A stretch of DNA of 38,646 nt from Phycisphaerales bacterium (GTDB lineage Bacteria; Planctomycetota; Phycisphaerae; Phycisphaerales; UBA1924). The position numbers and the translations under genes are program-made. Each line of letters begins with the position of its first letter. Positions within the stretch are counted from its first letter, which is position 1. The notes under the pieces are model-generated. The model did no database searches. It saw nothing but the letters and a program-made list of their open reading frames with translations, and had not been told where the DNA came from. The stretch is taken from NCBI GenBank assembly GCA_029260555.1, contig JAJDCZ010000016.1, positions 1-38,646 of the forward strand, in the 5' to 3' direction. Below, piece by piece: positions 8,821-17,491 of the stretch.

Positions 8821-10232
8821 ACCACAGCCTCCATGTGCTGTGCCTGAACATACCCTGTGACTTCAGGTTCGAGTTCGCGTGCTGCGACAACCCGGTCGTT
8901 GACCCCAAGCCCATCAACCCAGTTCCCAGCACACCACAATCCGAGTACACTTTTCAATCTCTCAACCACTCGAGCAACTCTGTCTTGATGACCCGGTTCG
9001 TATACAGGGATCGCTGATGGCCAGTAGCAAGCCTGCGCCAGCACTGGTTCAGCTCTAAAGCCAAGCAAAGGCTTCAGCGCATCAAAGCTTCGCCTGACCA
9101 GTTCTGCCTCTGTCCAGTTCATGGCATCGGGCCATCGTGTGCCTCCAACAATGGCCCGGATAAGCACATGCCCCTCTGGAGCAGCATCATCAAATATGCT
9201 GCTGGCCCAAATCGACCCAAGCAAAGGCTCGATCCTTTCAGTCTCAGGCAGCAAGAATCCAAATCCATCCAGTGAATGCTCTACATCTGCGCGTTTGAAT
9301 CCCAGATGCACTACGCCAAGTCCTGCAGTCTTGATGCTGTGAAGTTCCTGAGCAATGCCAGGCACAATCGAATCCAGCAACTCACCCGCAGCTCCCGGCC
9401 CAGTTGTACAAACCACCGCATCAGCTTCAATCTCCCCGCCTGCATACCTGATGCGATACCCCCCCTCCCCCCTCTCATCCCCCACTCTTTCAATCACTTT
9501 AACCGGGCACTCCAGCATGACGCTCTCACCCAGTTCCGCGACCAGTCGATCGATCAACTTCCCAAGCCCGCCTTCAAAGCCGATCATTGCGCGTTTGGGC
9601 TGCGACTCACCAGTAGAATCCGTACTTGGGCTATGTTGCTTCACAGCCTTCATCATACCGATGACCGACCCTGCCTCTCGATCCGCCTGCGCATAACGCG
9701 GGATGCACGCATCAAAGCTCAACTCGTCAGCTTCAGCAGCAAAGATACCAACTGAAGCAGGCCCCGCAAGATACGCCGAAGCCTCTGGTCCAAGCCGTCT
9801 TGCTGCCACCTGTGCCATGGTCTCGTCGACATCGCCCATCCGGCCCTTTGAACGAAAGACGCCCCTGAGCAATCTCAACCTGCCGCCCACAGAAAGTAAA
9901 GGCGTCCGCACAAGACCCATCGGCGAAGTCGGAACCTCACAAAACTTCCCCTTTCGAATCACATATCGCCTGGCTGAAGCATCTGCATTGACTTCCACAG
10001 CCTCCAAACTGAGTTCATCAAGCAGTTCGCCAAATGCACCGGATCGAACCATGACACTGAACGGTCCCTGCTCAAGCACAAACCCATCCCTGGTCAGTGT
10101 CTGTATCACACCGCCTGCACGAGGTGCGGCCTCAAGCACACGAACATCCACACCACGCCTTGCCAAAGCATGCGCCAATGTCAAACCGGTGATCCCTGCA
10201 CCAAGTACTACAACCTGAGTCGTCTCGTTCAT
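8808..10232 (-). CDS. hemY: Protoporphyrinogen oxidase, HemY type (FAD)
   Basis: The enzyme oxidises protoporphyrinogen IX (or coproporphyrinogen III in some lineages) with FAD and O2. The 474-residue protein begins with a dinucleotide-binding motif (VVLGAGITGLTLAHALARRG) followed by RVLEAAPRAGG. It contains the HemY-like middle (FEGGLGKLIDRLV) and ends with an FAD-closing segment (LWCAGNWVDGLGVNDRV). Because ferrochelatase and HemN lie in the same operon, the classical protoporphyrin branch is the likely one. The start is ambiguous between ATG at 10232, which overlaps the hemE stop, and GTG at 10235. The pairing of an O2-using oxidase with oxygen-independent HemN is common in facultative bacteria. 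Confidence 0.95.
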   Translation of the reverse strand: MNETTQVVVLGAGITGLTLAHALARRGVDVRVLEAAPRAGGVIQTLTRDGFVLEQGPFSVMVRSGAFGELLDELSLEAVEVNADASARRYVIRKGKFCEVPTSPMGLVRTPLLSVGGRLRLLRGVFRSKGRMGDVDETMAQVAARRLGPEASAYLAGPASVGIFAAEADELSFDACIPRYAQADREAGSVIGMMKAVKQHSPSTDSTGESQPKRAMIGFEGGLGKLIDRLVAELGESVMLECPVKVIERVGDERGEGGYRIRYAGGEIEADAVVCTTGPGAAGELLDSIVPGIAQELHSIKTAGLGVVHLGFKRADVEHSLDGFGFLLPETERIEPLLGSIWASSIFDDAAPEGHVLIRAIVGGTRWPDAMNWTEAELVRRSFDALKPLLGFRAEPVLAQACYWPSAIPVYEPGHQDRVARVVERLKSVLGLWCAGNWVDGLGVNDRVVAARELEPEVTGYVQAQHMEAVVCQG

Positions 10233-11332
10233 CACACACCCACCTCATCTTTTATGACATACTTGTGAGCAGCCTCAATCATCGCACAGAAGTTAGAAAC
10301 AGATGTGCCTTGCAACACACCATGGCCAAGGTTCAACACATGCCCATGATGCCCACCCTCCTGGATGCACTTGCATGCTGCATCAAACACTTCGTTGGGC
10401 GAACCTTGGAGCAAGAGCTGATTGTCAACATTGCCCTGCACAGCCCCGCACACCATGGCTCCCTGTGCATCTGCCAGTGAAATGTTGTGGCTGATGCTGA
10501 TCACATCAGCACCGCTCGCCGCCATGAGTGCAGGCTCGACATCTCTGGCAAACAGCACTCTGGGCACACAGTTGTTATCCTGACCGATCAGTCTGAATAT
10601 CTCCTGCTGGTATGGAAGCGCCAACTCGCTATATTCATCTCTGCTGAATGAGGATGCACACGACTCAAAGAGCTGCACCCCATGCACACCCACATCAATC
10701 TGCATCTTTAGATAGTCCGCGGTTAATACGGTAATCCGGTCGAGCAATCGCTCAGCAGCTTCACGATGATCACGAATAAACTCACGGGCCTTGAGCGCAT
10801 TGTCCTGCGGACTTGCTCCCTCTACCAAGAACGCCAACAGCGTCAGAGGAGCACCCGCAAACCCCAAGAGCGGAATAGCATCATCCAGACGATCCAACGC
10901 CATGGCGATACTCTCCGCCACGAAGTCCAGATGCTCATGCGGGTCATATCCCACCAGCCCGTCTGCTGCAGCACTTGATCGAACAGGGTGTTCCAGCACC
11001 GGCCCGGGGCGGAAAACAAACGGTGCTCCCATTGGTCCTAAAATCGTAAGAATATCCTGAAACAAAATCGCAGCATCAACCCCAAATCGCACGGGCAGCT
11101 CGGTTATTTTTGCTGCGTACTCTGAATGAGCAAAGAGCTGTTCCAGTTCAAGCCCAGCCGACGCTCGCAGTTCCCGATACGCCGGATCAAAACGCCCCGC
11201 CTGCCGCATGAGCCATACCGGCGTCCGCTCGGTATGCTCGCCGCGCATTGCTCGCAGGATGAGATCATTCCGGGGGTGAGACTCTGCCCTGTTCAGGCGC
11301 TGGCTGAGAATGTCTGTTTCATGCCTGTCCAT
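10232..11332 (-). CDS. hemE: Uroporphyrinogen decarboxylase
   Basis: HemE removes four carboxyls from uroporphyrinogen III to give coproporphyrinogen III. The 366-residue protein has TPVWLMRQAGRFDPAYR, the diagnostic N-terminal motif, then AAILFQDILTIL, FAGAPLTLLAFLVEG, VQLFESCASSFS and the C-terminal NLGHGVLQGT. The start at 11332 lies 40 bases inside hemN and has gagga about 6 bases upstream. The roughly 25 residues before the conserved region are slightly longer than usual. It overlaps hemY by one base. Confidence 0.97.
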   Translation of the reverse strand: MDRHETDILSQRLNRAESHPRNDLILRAMRGEHTERTPVWLMRQAGRFDPAYRELRASAGLELEQLFAHSEYAAKITELPVRFGVDAAILFQDILTILGPMGAPFVFRPGPVLEHPVRSSAAADGLVGYDPHEHLDFVAESIAMALDRLDDAIPLLGFAGAPLTLLAFLVEGASPQDNALKAREFIRDHREAAERLLDRITVLTADYLKMQIDVGVHGVQLFESCASSFSRDEYSELALPYQQEIFRLIGQDNNCVPRVLFARDVEPALMAASGADVISISHNISLADAQGAMVCGAVQGNVDNQLLLQGSPNEVFDAACKCIQEGGHHGHVLNLGHGVLQGTSVSNFCAMIEAAHKYVIKDEVGV

Positions 11333-12726
11333 GGTGCGTCCTCATCAAGGTAACCATCAAAAACTGCTGCCACATTTCGCATCAATACTCTTCCCAAAGG
11401 CTGCGTCAAACGAATGCCTCCCAGCTCTGTTCGTTCAACCAGATCGTCAGCGACCAGTCGATCAATCTGGCTGCTCTCTTGAGCAAAGTAGCTGGCGAAA
11501 TCAACACCAACCTCGCGTTGCAGACGAGCCGGGTCAATCTCTGCCAGGCAATATAGCTGCATGAGCGCAGCTTGACGCACGCCGTCATCTTTGGTCAGAG
11601 CCTTCCCCCGCACCGCCGGGTCGATACCCAAAAGCACCTTCTCTGTGTACGCTGAAATATCGTGTTCATTTTGCAGGTACATGCTGCGAGGCAGGATGCT
11701 GATCGCAGAACAGCCAAACCCGAACAGGTCAAGCTCAGCGCCTGTGGTCATTCCCTGGAATGAGCGATTGATCTGGCCGTTGTGCATCGCTTGCACCAGC
11801 ATCTCGTCAGGCTTGGCAAAGTGATCAAGCCCGACATATACATATCCTGCATTCCCAAATCTCGCTGTCGCTTCGAGCATCATTGTGAGCTTGGAATCAG
11901 AATCAGGCAGAGCTGTATGATCAAGCCCGCGCTGATTGGCGATGCGATCAGGGATCTGAGCATAGTGATAAAACGCGATCCGATCAGGCTCCAGCTCGAT
12001 CGCCTTTTCGATCATGCTTTTGACACTCTGAATTGTCTGGAGAGGCAAGCCATAGATCAGATCAAAGTTAATGCTCGTAAACCCTGCCTGCCGAGCATCT
12101 GCAACAGTTTGTTTGACCATCTCAAATGGCTGAATCCGACCAATATGCTCTTGAACCTTTTTATCAAAGTCCTGCACACCAAGCGAAATCCGATTAAATC
12201 CGCATTTGCGTAAAACACAGAGCTGCTCAGCTGTGGTTACGCGTGGATCAACTTCGATCGAAATCTCCGCATCAGGCGAGATGTCAAACAACGCTGTCGT
12301 TGCACCATGCAACTGCTGGATCTGTTCACAGCTCAGATAAGTCGGCGTCCCCCCTCCCCAGTGGATCTGACGAACGATCCGACGCTCGCTGTTGATCTTG
12401 CCAATATCTTCTGCTCGCAGCTCCAACTCCTTGATAAGCACATCCAGATACTGGCTCACTCGTTGTGCACCGGACTGGCTGTCTTTGCGCACAATCGTGC
12501 GGTTACAGGCACAGAACCGACACATTTTTTCACAAAATGGCAGATGCAGATATAATGACAAGTCACGAAGTGCAGGTGCGCATGTACTCAATGCACGCAA
12601 CTTTGATGATGCCTCCGCATCGACCTCGTGCCACCAGGTTGGCATCGGATAAGCTACATGCCGAGGCAAACTCAACCCCGCATAGCGTGAAAATGTATCT
12701 CGATTAATCACTTGCAGTTCTAGCAT
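11293..12726 (-). CDS. hemN: Oxygen-independent coproporphyrinogen III dehydrogenase (radical SAM)
   Basis: HemN converts coproporphyrinogen III to protoporphyrinogen IX without oxygen, using a [4Fe-4S] cluster and S-adenosylmethionine. The 477-residue protein carries LYLHLPFCEKMCRFCAC, giving Cys 65, 69, 72 and 74. The first three are the radical-SAM cluster ligands and the fourth is the extra Cys typical of true HemN. IHWGGGTPTYLS, SIEVDPR, RISLGVQDF and LIYGLPLQT follow in the expected order. The N-terminal segment YPMPTWW resembles the YPT/S start of true HemN and not HemW-like paralogues. The start at 12726 has a purine-rich site (gggaagagag) and overlaps the preceding fusion gene by 7 bases. 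Confidence 0.95.
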   Translation of the reverse strand: MLELQVINRDTFSRYAGLSLPRHVAYPMPTWWHEVDAEASSKLRALSTCAPALRDLSLYLHLPFCEKMCRFCACNRTIVRKDSQSGAQRVSQYLDVLIKELELRAEDIGKINSERRIVRQIHWGGGTPTYLSCEQIQQLHGATTALFDISPDAEISIEVDPRVTTAEQLCVLRKCGFNRISLGVQDFDKKVQEHIGRIQPFEMVKQTVADARQAGFTSINFDLIYGLPLQTIQSVKSMIEKAIELEPDRIAFYHYAQIPDRIANQRGLDHTALPDSDSKLTMMLEATARFGNAGYVYVGLDHFAKPDEMLVQAMHNGQINRSFQGMTTGAELDLFGFGCSAISILPRSMYLQNEHDISAYTEKVLLGIDPAVRGKALTKDDGVRQAALMQLYCLAEIDPARLQREVGVDFASYFAQESSQIDRLVADDLVERTELGGIRLTQPLGRVLMRNVAAVFDGYLDEDAPWTGMKQTFSASA

Positions 12727-15011
12727 GACACCCTCTCTTCCCTTCTGGTACCATTGTTCTGCACCAGAGCCCCGGTTTGTGTACGCGACCCTTTCATTCT
12801 TCCGCAATCCATCTTGGCACCGCTTGCTTTGCAAATTACTTTTTCGATGTATTGAGTCGCCTCTTCATAGGCATCTGCAAAGCCAGGCTTGGCAATCTGA
12901 GACTCGCCGTATTCACAAGCCGCCTTGCCAAGCTGCCTGGCATTAATAAGCCTCACACCCTCAAGCCCATCGAGCCCTGTGGTTGAGCCATAGCTATTAA
13001 AATCCACGATGTTCAAAGGCTGCTTCGTGAAATCACGCAGCCCCTCCAAATCATTGCGATGAAGCACCGCTTCTCTACTGTCAATTCCAAGAAAAACCGT
13101 ATCCGCACCTCCAATCGCAGCATGAACCTCTGCATCGCTGTAGCGATCTACCCGCAAGCGTCGCGTGAGTGGTGCAACTCTGCGAATATATTTAATGAGC
13201 CGCTTCCGTCCTGACCCTCGGTAAACAAATGTCAGTCGGTCGCTATCGCCCGGTCGGCCAGCAGTGATTAATCGCAGGATCAGTTTGGAAGTTGTCGATC
13301 CTCCAATGATGATGCCATCAAAGGCTGTCGGATCGAGATCCAGATCCAGATTCGCCATGGCAGCTGATGCGAAATGACTCATGAAACGACCCCAAGCAGT
13401 CTTCTTGCGGATTTGTGCTGCCGTCGTATCCACTTCATCAAGCACTCGTGACAAGCCTGGACAGAGCGTTTGCGTCTGCTCTGCCATTTGCCGCGCGGTA
13501 TGGAGCTGCTCTATCACATCAGCATCGCCTGGTAGCGTGCTATTCAGACCCAACGCTGTCCGCAGCAGGCGGCGATACGCATCCAGCCCCTTGCTCACCG
13601 CTGGTTCAAAGCTCGCATCAGCGTGTTCAAAGAATGTTGACCGAAGCCCGGGGATCACTCTCTTTGCAGCTCCACCATGATCAATCAACGCATACAGCTC
13701 AATCCGCTGACAAGTTTTGAGTACGAAACACCCATCTACATGAGGGAGTGCCCCGCACTTTTGAACACTTGCATGCAATCCCATCCTCTCTCGGCACAAT
13801 GATCGCAAACCAGTTTCGTCAATATAACCCGTCTCAGATGATGATCCCAGGCGCCCGGGGAGCGCAGTTCCAACCAGTACCAGCCGAGAGATCAATGCGC
13901 TGATCGATTCATCTTCTGACGAGCTTTTCAATGGCTTGATCGGCTCATGCAGATCCATCGAAGTCGGTCCCTTGCGAACGAGCGATGCCATCGCACGGAT
14001 GAACCGCTTGTCTTCATTCAATGCCGGGACCAGGTGAACTTGCCCACCTCCTGATTGCTCAGCAAACTGATCTGCATAGAGCATGCCAATCTCTTCAAGT
14101 GTTTCCAGACAATCGGCTGTGAAACTGATCGGGCAGACCACGACATCTCTCTCACCTTGCTCAGCAAGCTCCTCAAGCCTCTGCTTTGTGCTCGGTGCAA
14201 GCCAAGGCACTGGTCCCAGTTTGCTCTGAAAACTCAATGATGATCGATCTGCAGGCCAACCCAGCCGTCGTCTGACCAGTTCCACCGTCTGTCGAATCTG
14301 ACCCTCATAAGGATCACCTTTGCGAATATAAGATTCCGGCATCGAGTGCGTGCTGAATAGCAGATAGCTCGTCTCAGGAGCCAACCCACGCTCAGCAATG
14401 TAATGATTAATCAACTGTGCCTGGGACTCAATATACCCATGGTCAGCATACCACTCAGACCGAACTGTCACACTCAGCCTCGGTGCATGACGATGCAACT
14501 CATGATATAGCACCTTGACTGCAGTTTCAGTAGTAGGCCCAGCCCACTGTGGATACATGGGCACCACAACAACATCCGTCACCTCGTCCGCCAGCATCCT
14601 GTTGACAGCCTCTCTGATATTGGGTGTGCCATAACGCATGGCGCTATAGACTTCCCACTGACTGCCAAGCTGATCTTTGAGCAACTCTTGCTGACGCTGG
14701 GTAATGACTCGCAGTGGGGATCCTTCCTCCCACCAGATTTTTTTGTACGCCTCAGCTGATTGATGGCCGCGGAATTGCGCTATCGCTGATGCAAGCACTG
14801 GTGTTAAGAAACTTGCATATCGTGGAAGTTGAATAACAAACGGATCTGACAGGAACTCTCTTAAATAGCGTCGTACATCACTCACTGATGGCGAGTCAGG
14901 CGTTCCTAAGTTGATCATTAAAGCGGCCCTTCGACGGGGGCGATGACATACACACCGCGCATTCCCACCCGAACAACCCGTGCAGCCTGGTTGAATGGCT
15001 TGGGTAAACAT
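12720..15011 (-). CDS. hemH-hemA: Fusion: ferrochelatase (HemH) + glutamyl-tRNA-reductase-like domain (HemA)
   Basis: One uninterrupted 763-residue frame carries the last and first enzymes of haem synthesis. Residues about 29-347 are ferrochelatase: MINLGTPDSPSVSDVRRYL, the catalytic His 222 in STHSMP and Glu 303 in SFTADCLETLEE. Residues about 375-730 resemble glutamyl-tRNA reductase: the nucleophile region FVLKTCQRIELYAL (Cys 434, usual TCNR), ALGLNSTLPGD (usual GLDSxVLGE) and a nucleotide-site stretch GIIIGGSTTS, degenerate relative to GxGxxG. A Cys-rich N-terminus (Cys 10, 13, 20, 22) precedes the ferrochelatase domain. The start at 15011 is firm, with aaggag 5 bases upstream. It is the first gene of the hem operon, followed by hemN with a 7-base overlap. 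No separate hemA or hemH occurs in the window, so this protein probably supplies both steps; reductase activity is not certain given the divergence. Confidence 0.9.
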   Translation of the reverse strand: MFTQAIQPGCTGCSGGNARCVCHRPRRRAALMINLGTPDSPSVSDVRRYLREFLSDPFVIQLPRYASFLTPVLASAIAQFRGHQSAEAYKKIWWEEGSPLRVITQRQQELLKDQLGSQWEVYSAMRYGTPNIREAVNRMLADEVTDVVVVPMYPQWAGPTTETAVKVLYHELHRHAPRLSVTVRSEWYADHGYIESQAQLINHYIAERGLAPETSYLLFSTHSMPESYIRKGDPYEGQIRQTVELVRRRLGWPADRSSLSFQSKLGPVPWLAPSTKQRLEELAEQGERDVVVCPISFTADCLETLEEIGMLYADQFAEQSGGGQVHLVPALNEDKRFIRAMASLVRKGPTSMDLHEPIKPLKSSSEDESISALISRLVLVGTALPGRLGSSSETGYIDETGLRSLCRERMGLHASVQKCGALPHVDGCFVLKTCQRIELYALIDHGGAAKRVIPGLRSTFFEHADASFEPAVSKGLDAYRRLLRTALGLNSTLPGDADVIEQLHTARQMAEQTQTLCPGLSRVLDEVDTTAAQIRKKTAWGRFMSHFASAAMANLDLDLDPTAFDGIIIGGSTTSKLILRLITAGRPGDSDRLTFVYRGSGRKRLIKYIRRVAPLTRRLRVDRYSDAEVHAAIGGADTVFLGIDSREAVLHRNDLEGLRDFTKQPLNIVDFNSYGSTTGLDGLEGVRLINARQLGKAACEYGESQIAKPGFADAYEEATQYIEKVICKASGAKMDCGRMKGSRTQTGALVQNNGTRREERVSC

Positions 15012-15108
15012 GTTGTCTCCTTCGATGATTCCATGGCGCAGCTGATCATTTTTTGACAGCCACAGCGTCAATTGAAAACCATAGTCACAAATTTTAGATT
15101 GGATTTAC

Positions 15109-15660
15109 TCAGACAATCAGCGAAGGAGGCGCTCGCGCAGGTTCACAGCAGAGCACCACACGAACCGAGCTGTAACAAGCAACCAGATTAAGAAAACCAA
15201 CCTGGTGCCGATCATGCCAGAATGGGCTTACCCGGCGCATAAGACCACACAGCATCTCTGAAAGACGCCGTTTCAGTCGTCGATGACCAATAACACCCCC
15301 GCCAGCTACAACCACAACAACTGTCGCAGTTTCAAGTGTAAGTGCTGGCAGTTCTGAATCCACTACTGCGTTGCCATGGATCAGTGCTGCAGCTATAACA
15401 AAAACAACAAACTCCATACCCGGCCGATGGACACGAAGCAACGCAGCATCCACGGCTTTGAGTGTAAAAACACCGATCGCGACAATAAGCGATATCAGCC
15501 AAAGCGTATCTGCAAGCGATGGAGTGGTAAACTCTCTTTGAGCCAATATCACCAATGGCCACAGGTGCATGACTGCGAGACAAGTCCACACACCACGCAT
15601 CATCCACCACAACAAGGGATGACTCTGAACCCGGGATTTGTGCAACCTGTTCACCAGCAC
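15109..15660 (-). CDS. Small membrane protein of unknown function
   Basis: I do not recognise a family. The 183-residue product has about four hydrophobic segments: WWMMRGVWTCLAVMHLWPLVIL, a second around LWLISLIVAIGVF, a third at FVVFVIAAALIHG and a fourth at TATVVVVVAGGGVIG. A basic loop (GHRRLKRRLSEM) follows, then a C-terminal part with Cys pairs. The start is a GTG at 15660 or 15654; agagga upstream fits the latter better. It lies about 97 bases before the haem-operon fusion gene on the same strand, so it may be co-transcribed, and its position suggests a link to haem or cytochrome assembly. That is context only. Confidence 0.5.
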   Translation of the reverse strand: MLVNRLHKSRVQSHPLLWWMMRGVWTCLAVMHLWPLVILAQREFTTPSLADTLWLISLIVAIGVFTLKAVDAALLRVHRPGMEFVVFVIAAALIHGNAVVDSELPALTLETATVVVVVAGGGVIGHRRLKRRLSEMLCGLMRRVSPFWHDRHQVGFLNLVACYSSVRVVLCCEPARAPPSLIV

Positions 15661-15901
15661 AATCCTCTAAACACTCTATATCGGACAAGACGGTAAATTA
15701 TAGCAGCCAAAGAGACGAAAACAAATCCTTTTCTGTATCGGCATTCAAACCATAGTCGATTTACTTTTGCTTACCGTGCCAATCCTCACATTTAAACTTT
15801 CGCTCTGTAAGACACTTTATTATCTGAATCTGAAAGCTCTTATAAGTCAGCTTGCAATTTTGTAATGTCACAAGATTCTGATTTGCCAATCATTGTCCCT
15901 G

Positions 15902-16537
15902 TCAGTTATCCTTCTTGCTGGCAGGGAGATAAATCGCAGGGATGGGGTTGATATCAGGCTGTTCGCTATCCCACATGATCGTTGAGATCCACCACCTGTC
16001 ACCTGTATTGACAAGTTGAATGCTGTTGATTCCACGCGAGTAAGGCTCGGGGTCGTTTTCAGCACGGCGAGTTGCGTATGTACTGAAGACCTGAGCAATG
16101 TGCCCGAAAGAATCGATCTCACGATGGATATCTTTCTCAAAATATCCGCCTCGCTCGAAATATGTACGGTTCGAATCAACAAACTCCTGAGGGCTCAAAG
16201 CAAGCGGGACAACCTCTCCATCTATCGTCCGAGTCACGATGAACCGGGCGTCTTTCATGAACAATGAAACGAAACGCTCCCAGTCCCTGGCTTCGCCCTT
16301 GGCACCAGATACAGAGTCGTAATAAGCATCAATGATCGCTTCAATGGTTTGTACATCCTTCGGATCGGCTGTCCATGTGGCGACAGGCTTTGGTGGCATG
16401 CTCACCGCAGGATGCCCGGGGGGGAGCGGCTGTCCATTGGGCGCTTGTGTTGGTGGTTCCTGCGGGCTGGCTGCCAACAGAAATGTGGCCGCAGTCGCAA
16501 AGGCAAGTGTAACAGTGAATGAAATTGTACGACGCAT
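15902..16537 (-). CDS. Exported NTF2/SnoaL-like domain protein
   Basis: The 211-residue product has a signal peptide (RRTISFTVTLAFATAATFLLAAS) and a proline-rich linker. A cone-shaped NTF2-like domain follows: IEAIIDAYYDSV, DWERFVSLFMKDARFI, then HIAQVFSTYATRRA and INSIQLVNTGDRWWISTIMWD. This pattern is typical of SnoaL-like or DUF4440-type domains, whose functions range from ligand binding to isomerase activity, so no reaction is proposed. The start has ggaagga 8-9 bases upstream. Gaps of about 240 bases downstream and 173 bases upstream hold no gene that I can see. Confidence 0.8.
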   Translation of the reverse strand: MRRTISFTVTLAFATAATFLLAASPQEPPTQAPNGQPLPPGHPAVSMPPKPVATWTADPKDVQTIEAIIDAYYDSVSGAKGEARDWERFVSLFMKDARFIVTRTIDGEVVPLALSPQEFVDSNRTYFERGGYFEKDIHREIDSFGHIAQVFSTYATRRAENDPEPYSRGINSIQLVNTGDRWWISTIMWDSEQPDINPIPAIYLPASKKDN

Positions 16538-16710
16538 CGGGTTTGTCCTTCCTTTATTGGAGCATCTGCTTTTTTTAAATCTCTGAATGACTCATCATGG
16601 TACGCGTCGCTTCCGCCTGGTGATTGAAAACGATTCAATCAGCAATAGCAAGCATAACCCATTAGCAACTCGGAACCGACTGGATACCCCCGGGATCAAA
16701 TCGCTGTTCA

Positions 16711-17403
16711 TCAAGCCTCTCCTGTAGAAAATGGTGTACCTGTTGGTTGCTCATCATACTTCTCCAATTCTCGAGCCCGGCGATTCATTTTGTATCGTGT
16801 CATGATGATCCCACCCATCAGCATTACCACAAATACTACCCACACCAGCAGTGTCTGCTTCATCTCAGGCATGAGTGCGATCGAGGAGGGGTGAATGTCA
16901 GGCATCAGCTTCACTGACAAGTAGACCAACGGCACATCCAGAAATGCTACCAAACCATATACTGCACTGACCGCTGCTCGATGCATGGGAGGTTTTATCT
17001 GTGATCGAACAATTACATACACAACATAGAGCAGCCACAACACCAGGCTGAATGTCAGACGAGGGCTCCATGTCCACCAGGTACCCCACTCACTCTTGCC
17101 CCAGATCATGCCCGTAAGCAGAACGACGGAGCAGAACAACACCGTTACACATCCCGCAGCCCCCGCCAGATCATCCCACCACATCTTTCGCTGCCACAAA
17201 AACCCGGCACTTGCAATGCACACCACCAAAGCTGCCGCATATGTACTGATCGCCACTGGCAAATGCAGATAAAATATCTTCTGAACCGAACCCGCCGTGC
17301 TTTCAACTGGCGTATAGAAAAAGAGCATGACCAACGCGCCAGCAAATAGAAATCCTGTCAGAAGCCAGTAACCAGCAATGGCAATACCCGCATGGTTCTT
17401 CAT
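16711..17403 (-). CDS. ccmC: CcmC-family haem-handling membrane protein for cytochrome c maturation
   Basis: CcmC passes haem to the chaperone CcmE at the outer face of the inner membrane in system I cytochrome c maturation. The 230-residue protein has about six membrane segments, the tryptophan-rich loop WGTWWTWSPRLT (residues 106-117), and the two haem-ligand histidines His 47 (FYLHLP) and His 171 (DIHPSS). The loop usually reads WxWDxRLT; here the Asp is replaced by Ser-Pro. The start at 17403 is chosen over a longer frame from 17523 because the extra residues are unlike the family and overlap the upstream gene. CcsA/CcsB proteins share the Trp motif but are longer. No other ccm gene is visible in the window. 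Confidence 0.88.
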   Translation of the reverse strand: MKNHAGIAIAGYWLLTGFLFAGALVMLFFYTPVESTAGSVQKIFYLHLPVAISTYAAALVVCIASAGFLWQRKMWWDDLAGAAGCVTVLFCSVVLLTGMIWGKSEWGTWWTWSPRLTFSLVLWLLYVVYVIVRSQIKPPMHRAAVSAVYGLVAFLDVPLVYLSVKLMPDIHPSSIALMPEMKQTLLVWVVFVVMLMGGIIMTRYKMNRRARELEKYDEQPTGTPFSTGEA

Positions 17404-17491
17404 GACTCGGCCCTCACGGATTCGATCCGTTCCTGGGTCATTGCACCTGACTGGACGACTCTTGCGAACACGAAGGACTCCAGGTGCGCGT

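Noticed and set aside
15769..15782. Minus-strand TTGGCACG, a perfect -24 element, before the small membrane protein gene.
   Set aside because: The GC that follows is only 8 bases away and no TTGC is found at the right place.
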